Shown: positions 1 to 5,049 of the stretch, piece after piece | Layout: each line of letters begins with the position of its first letter | Position numbering within the stretch: the stretch's first letter is position 1 | DNA from: Rhizophlyctis rosea | Taxonomy: Eukaryota; Chytridiomycota; Chytridiomycetes; Rhizophlyctidales; Rhizophlyctidaceae | Assembly: GCA_027596075.1 (NCBI GenBank) | Contig: JADGJC010000681.1 | Location: 1-10,270 of the forward strand | Length of the DNA: 10,270 bases | Direction of reading: 5' to 3' | Notes under the pieces: model-generated | Database searches by the model: none | The model's input: the letters and a program-made list of their open reading frames with translations, nothing else | What the model was told of the DNA's origin: nothing | Position numbers and translations under genes: made by a program

Positions 1-12
1 AATCCGCGGATT
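1..12. repeat. Terminal 12-bp palindrome, left
   Basis: AATCCGCGGATT equals its own reverse complement and is the first thing in the element. The same 12 bases close the right end, so they are both a direct and an inverted terminal repeat. This could be a foldback end, the centre of a head-to-tail junction, or host sequence duplicated on insertion. The sequence alone does not decide. Confidence 0.85.
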
Positions 13-21
13 CTGACTCCC

Positions 22-33
22 TACGTCACTTCC
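22..33 (-). promoter_or_regulatory. Possible ETS/CRE-like composite motif in the left repeat
   Basis: Read on the minus strand the bases are GGAAGTGACGTA. This joins an ETS-like core (GGAAGT) to a CRE/ATF-like core (TGACGT), a pairing known in metazoan promoters. It lies about 60 bp upstream of the TATA-like box at 92 and could be part of that promoter. The inverted copy is at 10238-10249. This is motif matching only, and the host is unknown. Confidence 0.3.
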
Positions 34-91
34 TCTTACTTCTTTCCCTTGACTCGCACTGGTATCTCTACACTTACGAAAGGACAAGTCA

Positions 92-99
92 TATTTAAA
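92..99 (+). promoter_or_regulatory. TATA-like box of the leftmost gene
   Basis: TATTTAAA lies 15 bp inside the inner edge of the left repeat. Transcription starting 25-35 bp downstream would begin near 120-130, just before the ATG at 139 and after the ATG at 103. This favours 139 as the first codon. Confidence 0.45.
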
Positions 100-138
100 G
101 CTATGAGTATAATAGTTATACTAACCTATAATTTGAAG

Positions 139-288
139 ATGGTTAGCGAAGAAACACTACAGAAGCAACTGACTGACGAGTTAACGGCACTAGGGGAAAT
201 GGTAAATAGAATTATCAACACCCCCGACTGCTACAGTCATATATATTGTTCTTTTGACCCTGAAGTCTTTTGCGAACTATGGGAGTAG
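139..288 (+). CDS. Small hypothetical protein next to the left end (49 aa)
   Basis: I do not recognise this protein. The ATG at 139 has a favourable context (A at -3, G at +4) and follows the TATA-like box at a fitting distance. The same frame also has an ATG at 103, in a weaker context, and is open back through the terminal repeat without an ATG. The product begins MVSEETLQKQ. Its first half looks like an amphipathic helix and its second half has three cysteines (residues 31, 38 and 45 by count from the start) among aromatic residues. The stop TAG is followed at once by an in-frame ATG and a second short frame. It could be a regulatory or accessory protein, a short leader peptide, or not a gene at all. 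Confidence 0.4.
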   Translation: MVSEETLQKQLTDELTALGEMVNRIINTPDCYSHIYCSFDPEVFCELWE

Positions 289-393
289 ATGTATGTCACG
301 GACATCGAGAGAACATCAAAAACAGTGGATTGTATGATACAGCAAATTGAAAGCACACTACACAAGGAGAAAAGCGGTGTCGTATCAATCTAA
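289..393 (+). CDS. Short frame directly after the 49-aa frame (34 aa)
   Basis: The ATG at 289-291 touches the TAG stop at 286-288 and continues the same frame for 34 codons to TAA at 391-393. The peptide (beginning MYVTDIERTS) is polar, helix-friendly and rich in charged residues, like the end of a longer protein. Three readings are possible: readthrough of the TAG giving an 83-residue product, reinitiation after the stop, or a gene broken by one stop codon. There is no known family. About 134 bp without a supported gene follow before the ATPase. Confidence 0.25.
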   Translation: MYVTDIERTSKTVDCMIQQIESTLHKEKSGVVSI

Positions 394-527
394 TCCCGTG
401 TACACGAATACCGGTGGAAAATCGCCACAATGGCTGACTGGTGTTTCCGTTTGTTGCTAGGGACGAATCGAGAATGAGTTTCCGCATTTACAATAGTAAA
501 TAGAAAAAATCGAAGCTAACAGGTAAT

Positions 528-1247
528 ATGAACGCAACAACTGAAATCAAATTACCACGGGTAGCGAAGAACGCTGTGGAAGTGTCACTTGAAAGAAATC
601 AATTAGATTATGATAGCAACCCTGTCGATCCAAGGGTCTTTGGAAGGAATACCTTCAACCTGGTGTACGGCTCGCGATTCACAGGCCAATCGTGCCTACT
701 TGCTTATCTAGTGAAGAAATTTTACCTCAAGAGAGGGTTGTTTGACGCTATTATCATATTGAGCCCCTCAACGGGTGATCGCGCCTGGAATAATATTCGC
801 CATCGTAAGCGCGTGACGCTGTTGAACAAATGTAACAACAGTTTGTTGACAGAACTCCTTGAATTGCAAGAGGAGCGAATGGCTAATGGCGAAAGAAAGC
901 ACGTACTTCTCATCATCGATGATTTCGCTACGCAAGGCAGATCACTGAAAGCGCTGGAAGAGATTGCTGTACGAGGAAGACACGCGCTACTAACTTGTAT
1001 ATGCACGGCTCAATACTCGAGGTTGTTGTCGCCAACTATCCGTATGAACGCTCAAGGGGTTGTTTTATTCAAAATGGGCGATAAAGAACTAGAAAATCTC
1101 TCTCATGAGGGGCTGCGAGTATTAGTAGATGCTGGTGAATTTATTGACTGGGTTAAAGAGCATACTCACAAACCTAGATCGTTTGTGTACATTAATCTTA
1201 GAGATCCAAATCGCGTTTTCAATATAGGCTTCTCGGATTATGTTTAA
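528..1247 (+). CDS. Packaging ATPase, A32/FtsK-HerA type, with altered Walker A
   Basis: This 239-residue protein resembles the genome-packaging ATPases of Polintons, adintoviruses and nucleocytoplasmic viruses, which push DNA into preformed capsids using ATP. In order it shows a P-loop region after strand FNLVYG (44-48), a Walker B strand with two acidic residues, LLIIDDF (127-133), and the segment GRHALLTCICTAQY (150-163). In this family that last segment carries a conserved RH and a sensor-like polar residue. IRMNAQGVVLFK (171-182) matches the usual following strand. The oddity is the P loop: G48-SRFT-G53-Q54-S55 has glutamine (CAA, 687-689) where the family has lysine. The start has A at -3 and is preceded by an in-frame stop. 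The capsid gene follows after 66 bp. Family assignment is good; catalytic activity is doubtful. Confidence 0.8.
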   Translation: MNATTEIKLPRVAKNAVEVSLERNQLDYDSNPVDPRVFGRNTFNLVYGSRFTGQSCLLAYLVKKFYLKRGLFDAIIILSPSTGDRAWNNIRHRKRVTLLNKCNNSLLTELLELQEERMANGERKHVLLIIDDFATQGRSLKALEEIAVRGRHALLTCICTAQYSRLLSPTIRMNAQGVVLFKMGDKELENLSHEGLRVLVDAGEFIDWVKEHTHKPRSFVYINLRDPNRVFNIGFSDYV

Positions 1248-1313
1248 TTTTTTTTCCTGGGTAATGAAAAACAATCCGTTCTTCGAACAGAATAACATAC
1301 ATCATCATCAAAC

Positions 1314-2645
1314 ATGTCTCTCGTAACCACTTATGAATACAAGTCAGGCGTACTCCCTGGAAACTCCATCGCGAGCGGGGGATTTTCAGACCATTTTGTC
1401 ATAAAAAGGTTTCAGCCCTCAAATGGCTCAGACTTTGGTCTCGGTTCTCGAGTGAATTTCAAACTCACAGACACGGAATGCATCATCCATCCAAACCAGA
1501 TGTACCTTAAATGGAAACCGGTCGCTAAGGCTGGAGGTGCTACCTACACCGGTAACGGTGCAGTAGGCGCAATTTCTGGCGCGACTTCTTCGATCAAAAC
1601 TGTTACGATGTCGATTGGTGGTCGTCTTATTGAATCGATTGCGAACTATAATCGTTTTGTCGCGAATGAATATATCAATGCCCCACTCGAGCAGAAGGTG
1701 TTTCTTAGCCGTTGTGAAGGAATTAGTCATTTTGTGAATGGTGTCCCTGAGGATAATCGTCGCGCTTTTCTTGGTGCTAATAACGGCTCGAAATATGCCA
1801 TGCACCAACTTCAGACTGGTCTACGTGGCATGCAATCGCTTGAACTTCCATTGATTCCCAGTGGAATTGACCTAGAGATTTTATTGAGCACAGACCTTAA
1901 AGAATCTTTCCCCTCTAGCGACACCATTGATAATCTTGTGTGGAGCAATGTAGAATTGATTGTGGTCTGTACAAGACCCGCTGAGGGTTTCTGGAGACAC
2001 CAAGCGGAAAACCTTCAACGAGGTGGGGTGCTTCAGCGTCCGATTCAAACTGTATCCTACCAAGCCTTCCAAGGAAACAACAGTTCCAGTTTCACAATGC
2101 AAGTAGACAGCGGCATTGTGAAATCGGTGTCCTCTGTTCTTGTCTTGGGTAACAACCCTAACCCAGACATTTCAGGAGTCACAGGAGGCACCACTGTCGA
2201 CAAACTTTCCTACAGTGACGACATGGGGATCCGAAGCATCTCCTTCAATGTGGCTGGAAAGAATATTCCAGAGAGCAAACCTATCTCCTACAGCGTGAAT
2301 GACCCTGAACTATATGTTCTAGGTTTCCGTGGAAGGGATTCTGAAAATATTAGTTTTGTTCCGAGCATGCATGTCTTTGACTACTCCCGGGCAATAGGCT
2401 CTAGCGTTGCTAGAGGGTGGCAATTCCGCTTCAGTCTCAAAGATTCCCTCTCGGCTTATGGAGATGGTCTTTCATCGCTCACTGGCACTTTTGGCATCAT
2501 AGTGTCAACTGTCCCAAGCGCTCCCGATTTCAACTCTGGGGCTCCGGCGACACTTGCGAACAACACCTCCTTTGATGTCTACTACGTCACCGATCAAGTG
2601 CTTGAAATTTCGGCTGGGGGTGTTCGAATCACGCCTGTCTGGTAG
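1314..2645 (+). CDS. Probable major capsid protein (double jelly-roll)
   Basis: This 443-residue protein is rich in predicted beta strands, glycine, serine and asparagine, has no signal peptide or membrane segment, and lies right after the packaging ATPase, where small dsDNA viruses often keep the capsid gene. The pattern suggests two beta sandwiches. The first is about residues 25-222 and closes with LELPLIPSGIDLEILL (177-191) and the strand VELIVVCT (213-220). The second is about 245-440 and contains VKSVSSVLVL (269-278), WQFRFSL (369-375) and the C-terminal ITPVW. At 443 residues it is shorter than Polinton and adintovirus hexon-like proteins as I know them, and nearer to capsid proteins of nucleocytoplasmic viruses. 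The ATG has A at -3. The assignment rests on context and strand pattern, not on a signature motif; a minor capsid protein is the main alternative. Confidence 0.65.
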   Translation: MSLVTTYEYKSGVLPGNSIASGGFSDHFVIKRFQPSNGSDFGLGSRVNFKLTDTECIIHPNQMYLKWKPVAKAGGATYTGNGAVGAISGATSSIKTVTMSIGGRLIESIANYNRFVANEYINAPLEQKVFLSRCEGISHFVNGVPEDNRRAFLGANNGSKYAMHQLQTGLRGMQSLELPLIPSGIDLEILLSTDLKESFPSSDTIDNLVWSNVELIVVCTRPAEGFWRHQAENLQRGGVLQRPIQTVSYQAFQGNNSSSFTMQVDSGIVKSVSSVLVLGNNPNPDISGVTGGTTVDKLSYSDDMGIRSISFNVAGKNIPESKPISYSVNDPELYVLGFRGRDSENISFVPSMHVFDYSRAIGSSVARGWQFRFSLKDSLSAYGDGLSSLTGTFGIIVSTVPSAPDFNSGAPATLANNTSFDVYYVTDQVLEISAGGVRITPVW

Positions 2646-2747
2646 GGCACTTTGCCATTCGCCCTCTGGCGAACAGAGAACAAAAAGTGGCATCAATGGG
2701 AATAATATTTTCCGAGCTTGTAAGTAGGAAACATCATAAAACAAACA

Positions 2748-2891
2748 ATGGTAAGACACCGAAAACAAACACGTCGCAAGACACATCACCGAAAGCCACT
2801 CGTTCGGACATCAAGGATGCCCGCTGGGCTCCGCAAATATTGGACAGGGGTGAATCGGAAGCGGCTGGCAGCAAGGAGGGGACGGAGGTAA
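2748..2891 (+). CDS. Small arginine-rich protein, probable DNA-condensing virion protein
   Basis: I read this frame by eye. ATG at 2748 in a strong context (A at -3, G at +4) opens 47 codons to TAA at 2889-2891. The product has 14 arginines, 5 lysines and 3 histidines and no acidic residue at all. It starts MVRHRKQTRRKTHHRK and ends KRLAARRGRR. Such composition is typical of DNA-condensing virion peptides such as adenovirus pX/mu. A position right after the capsid gene, before the shared poly(A) signal, fits a structural protein. Residues 24-28 (MPAGL) resemble the (M/I/L)-x-(A/G)-G-x sites cut by adenovirus-type and poxvirus-type maturation proteases. A longer frame from ATG 2696 overlaps it in another register (to 2935), but has T at -3 and mixed composition. 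Confidence 0.65.
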   Translation: MVRHRKQTRRKTHHRKPLVRTSRMPAGLRKYWTGVNRKRLAARRGRR

Positions 2892-2944
2892 ACAAATCTA
2901 GATTATCTAGAATATTTAAGCCTTGTGGCGCATAACACATGAGT

Positions 2945-2950
2945 TTTATT
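2945..2950 (-). terminator. Poly(A) signal of the leftward unit
   Basis: TTTATT on the plus strand reads AATAAA on the minus strand, 79 bp past the stop of the minus-strand frame at 3029. Each of the two opposing signals lies upstream of the other's expected cleavage site, so the convergent transcripts would overlap at their 3' ends by several tens of bases. Confidence 0.6.
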
Positions 2951-2980
2951 TTTAAGCTTATCAATGACATTACAAATATT

Positions 2981-3000
2981 ATAGAATAAATCTATTCTAT
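2981..3000. repeat. Perfect hairpin at the convergent 3' junction
   Basis: ATAGAATA, a four-base loop AATC, then TATTCTAT form an 8-bp stem of A/T-rich pairs with the plus-strand AATAAA inside it. Downstream (2991-3034) follow several imperfect copies of a CTATT unit. It may be simple-sequence spacer between converging genes. Confidence 0.55.
2985..2990 (+). terminator. Poly(A) signal of the rightward structural block
   Basis: AATAAA lies 94 bp after the stop of the basic protein. I saw no AATAAA between the ATPase, capsid and basic-protein genes, so transcripts of all three may share this 3' end. Confidence 0.6.
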
Positions 3001-3028
3001 GTATTCTATTCTATATTGATTAATCTAT

Positions 3029-3388
3029 CTATTCTTTTGGAATCTTCCGCCACGAGGCAAGGATTTCGTCACCTTTAGCTCGATCACCTTCCTCAAATGC
3101 AACCAACCACTCTTCAACAGATTTTCTGTAAATCCGAATCTTAAGATTGGGTTTCGAGATGTACCATTGCCTTAGAAGATCTCTCTCTGCCTGCTTCATT
3201 TTTGCGACCATCGTGGGGTGATTGAAGTAAACGAGCAAAAGGGCGGGGTCGATGCTCATTAACTCGCTCAAGTTAGCCGCCAAGGTTTTATAGTGGTCGC
3301 TGACTTTTGTGCCTGTCAGATACTGTTCGTGAACGACAAGGTAGGTAGCTCTGACGAACTTGATAGTATCATCGGTAGTATCCATCAT
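3029..3388 (-). CDS. Hypothetical protein or C-terminal part of the neighbouring frame
   Basis: I recognise no family. From the Met-Met at 3388 it gives 119 residues, lysine/glutamate-rich and mostly helical in look, with the segment RQWYISKPNLKIRIYR near the middle-to-end and no cysteine. The frame is open a further 31 codons upstream, back to a TAG at 3484-3482, and those codons read like ordinary protein. This overlaps the end of the upstream minus-strand frame by 50 bases (3432-3481). It may therefore be the C-terminal part of that protein reached through a +1 frame change, or a separate gene. The second ATG of the pair has a good context (A at -3, G at +4), so independent translation is possible. 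Confidence 0.6.
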   Translation of the reverse strand: MMDTTDDTIKFVRATYLVVHEQYLTGTKVSDHYKTLAANLSELMSIDPALLLVYFNHPTMVAKMKQAERDLLRQWYISKPNLKIRIYRKSVEEWLVAFEEGDRAKGDEILASWRKIPKE

Positions 3389-3428
3389 GTGAATGGTCGC
3401 CTCTATCTGTTGAGTTCCCTTGCTACCT

Positions 3429-4532
3429 TTACGACCTGAGAAAGCATAAACATCTAGGTTTGTGGTAAGGATAGAAGATGACTATTCCGGTGAAGTTCTC
3501 TATAGGACGACGCTGTTTCGCAATTGCTTTGAACTCTGATTTTGGTGTTGGGGGTGGCACAGGAAGAGGGGTCAAGGGTGTCTTCGGATCGGCGTTTGTT
3601 GTGGCTAGAGCTATCAATTCATCCTGGGGTAGCTGAGCGTAAATACTGAGCTTCGGGCGACTCTCGTGTTTATCCTCGTTCTTCCTCTTCTTCGATTTGC
3701 CCTTACCCTTGGCTGGAGTTCCGGGAGTGGCTGGAGTCTTTTTAGCCGTGGCAGACGCCCCTGGTGTGGCTGGAGTGGCAGGAGTCTTCAATGCTGATTT
3801 AACTGGCGTCTCTCGAGGAGGAATTACAAGTGGAGGTAAGTCGATTGTGACACTCTTGCCAGTGGCTGGCTGGGGATCGCCGCCCTGTGTCTCAGTTTCC
3901 TGTGTGTCTTTCGTGAAATGCATGTCTTTCACCAGTTCGACTTCATCCGGCTTTAAATTCCAAAGTACTTCAACTCGTGCTTCATTCGTTAAACCGTAGT
4001 CATCGACTTCCATCTCATCTGTTTCGTACATATCATCGTACAACTCATGCGCCTCAATAATATCTTTCTGGAAGCGATCGTAGATCACTTGAGCCTCCTG
4101 TGCGGTGATCGATTCTAGAAGTTTCTCACGGGTCGTCATGTTCTCGGCTAAACGCACCGCTGGTTGCTCCTGTGCATCTAATTCTTCCATTGCACATCTG
4201 TCTGTGAGATTCAAGCGAGGGTGGTCAATGTCACGCACTAGGAGCCTCTGCAATGACACGCTAATAGTTTCCAGAACGCTCGAACCGTATCCTGGTTTAG
4301 CCTTTGTGCGGAGGGTTTCTGTGAGAGTGAGGGTGTGGTCTATAATCTTAGCCGCTGTTTCATCGGAGACAGAAGCATCCGACAGTGCCTCTGTCAGTCT
4401 TTTGAGTGTCAAAATGCTGTTAGCCGCCTGCTCGGGGGCAACGATCCGCTGAACTGAGACCTCCGGAGCCAGGGTGCGGGTTTGAGACGCCACTACGGGA
4501 GCCCCGGCGGTGGCTTGCTGACTGTCGCTCAT
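3429..4532 (-). CDS. Hypothetical protein with TP-rich, lysine-rich linker
   Basis: I do not recognise this 367-residue protein. Residues 1-200 look helical, with an acidic patch at 165-180 (DDMYETDEMEVDDYG region). Residues about 240-275 are low-complexity Thr-Pro-Ala, followed by a strongly basic stretch KGKGKSKKRK (275-284) that would suit nuclear import or nucleic-acid binding. Proline-rich TPLTPLPVPPPTP lies near 318-330. The last 17 residues (from V351) are cysteine- and aromatic-rich, unlike the rest, and coincide with the stretch where the +1 frame is open, which suggests they may be out of frame. The ATG has A at -3. It is transcribed away from the polymerase from a divergent promoter. 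It could act in replication (for example as priming or binding protein) or regulation, but nothing proves this. Confidence 0.75.
   Translation of the reverse strand: MSDSQQATAGAPVVASQTRTLAPEVSVQRIVAPEQAANSILTLKRLTEALSDASVSDETAAKIIDHTLTLTETLRTKAKPGYGSSVLETISVSLQRLLVRDIDHPRLNLTDRCAMEELDAQEQPAVRLAENMTTREKLLESITAQEAQVIYDRFQKDIIEAHELYDDMYETDEMEVDDYGLTNEARVEVLWNLKPDEVELVKDMHFTKDTQETETQGGDPQPATGKSVTIDLPPLVIPPRETPVKSALKTPATPATPGASATAKKTPATPGTPAKGKGKSKKRKNEDKHESRPKLSIYAQLPQDELIALATTNADPKTPLTPLPVPPPTPKSEFKAIAKQRRPIENFTGIVIFYPYHKPRCLCFLRS
3717..3788 (-). repeat. Low-complexity Thr-Pro-Ala coding repeat
   Basis: Imperfect repeats of a GGAGT(G/T)-rich unit on the plus strand (e.g. TGGCTGGAGT, repeated) encode the KTPATPATPG-type linker of the minus-strand protein, residues 249-272. 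Such tracts expand and contract easily by slippage. Confidence 0.6.
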
Positions 4533-4594
4533 TGTTGCTGTTGTTGTTGTTTTAGCTGATGAGTATTTTTCCGAGAAGGGTGAAGGGGTTCTCC

Positions 4595-4600
4595 TATATA
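4595..4600 (-). promoter_or_regulatory. TATA box of the leftward unit
   Basis: TATATA (in CTCCTATATAGACG) lies 63-68 bp before the minus-strand ATG at 4532. A start site about 30 bp downstream would fall near 4565. It would leave a short leader containing a CAA-type repeat (minus strand, 4552-4535), which is expected to be unstructured. Confidence 0.55.
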
Positions 4601-4665
4601 GACGAATTTTGTCGCGATTTTACATATCTCCACCCCAGTGCCAAGAAATCGCGCACTTTGCATTT

Positions 4666-4677
4666 GCTATATATAGC
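4666..4677. promoter_or_regulatory. Palindromic TATA element in the divergent promoter region
   Basis: GCTATATATAGC is a perfect 12-bp palindrome between the divergent genes (4532 leftward, 4760 rightward). A symmetrical TATA box could serve either strand. A second AT-rich stretch (about 4727-4752) lies closer to the rightward ATG. The full gap 4533-4759 (227 bp) seems to be the divergent promoter. Confidence 0.5.
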
Positions 4678-4759
4678 GACGATGCATTCCAACGTACATA
4701 TTGCGTTTAGAAATGTCGAATTGTATTACATTTTATAATATATAAGATATATTGATCGA

Positions 4760-4984
4760 ATGGGTAGAAAATCTGGGAGCACTGTCAATATTAAGCGATA
4801 CGCCTTGTGGTTCGAGAACCCCAGCGGTGCCAAGGAATTAATTGGAGAATTTTCTACTCAAGGAGCGATCGCGCGCCACCTCTCTGTTCACCCCATGTCC
4901 ATCTGGGGCTTAGTCAATGGACGCGTCAAGAATGGCTACAAACTCAACCGATACAAAATCTCCCCCATATGCAAGGACAACTGA
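4760..4984 (+). CDS. Small helix-turn-helix-like protein (NUMOD1-like)
   Basis: This 74-residue basic protein begins MGRKSGSTVN. Residues about 30-66, in the order EFSTQGAIARHL, VHPMSIWGLVNG, KNGYKLNRYKI, follow the pattern of the short DNA-binding NUMOD1/IENR1 helix-turn-helix found in homing endonucleases and some viral proteins: a helix, a turn, a recognition helix ending in a small-residue-Gly step, then a Gly-Tyr-Lys strand. Nothing nuclease-like is attached, so it would act as a stand-alone DNA binder, perhaps a regulator of the divergent promoter just upstream. An overlapping frame at 4807 is a shadow. The start is the first ATG after the AT-rich stretch. Family call is by eye and moderate. 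Confidence 0.6.
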   Translation: MGRKSGSTVNIKRYALWFENPSGAKELIGEFSTQGAIARHLSVHPMSIWGLVNGRVKNGYKLNRYKISPICKDN

Positions 4985-5049
4985 TCTCATAAACGCACTT
5001 AGAGAGCTGTTGAATTTTATTATTATACATTGTTATTATAATTGTCATC

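Larger units (their letters stand above)
1..77. repeat. Left terminal inverted repeat (77 bp)
   Basis: Bases 1-77 are the exact reverse complement of 10194-10270. The match stops at base 78 (g here, while the reverse complement of the right end has t). Terminal inverted repeats on a linear element carrying PolB and a DDE integrase fit a Polinton-like or adintovirus-like genome. There they would serve as replication origins for a polymerase and as substrates for the integrase (inference). The repeat starts with a 12-bp palindrome and contains a GGAAGTGACGTA motif on the minus strand (33-22). Confidence 0.97.

Noticed and set aside
49..138. N-terminal extension of the leftmost small frame, from a TTG at 49 or the ATG at 103
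   Set aside because: TTG is not a likely eukaryotic start, and both positions lie upstream of the transcription start expected from the TATA-like box at 92-99. The ATG at 139 has the better context.
296..487. 63-residue minus-strand frame before the ATPase gene
   Set aside because: No motif, no promoter signal, and it overlaps the end of the small plus-strand frame. It looks like a chance frame.
478..2713. Shared TTTCC-type motif 40-60 bp upstream of the ATPase, capsid and basic-protein starts as a late promoter
   Set aside because: The core is only five or six bases, in AT-rich leaders, with varying spacing, and similar strings occur elsewhere. That is too weak to call.
2696..2935. 79-residue frame overlapping the arginine-rich gene
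   Set aside because: It has a weak start context and mixed composition without a motif. The overlapping basic frame has a stronger start and a meaningful composition. It is not fully excluded.
3432..3510. A spliced intron joining the two minus-strand frames
   Set aside because: A GT...AG pair exists (about 29 bases), but it is too short for a usual intron and its junction does not restore the downstream frame.
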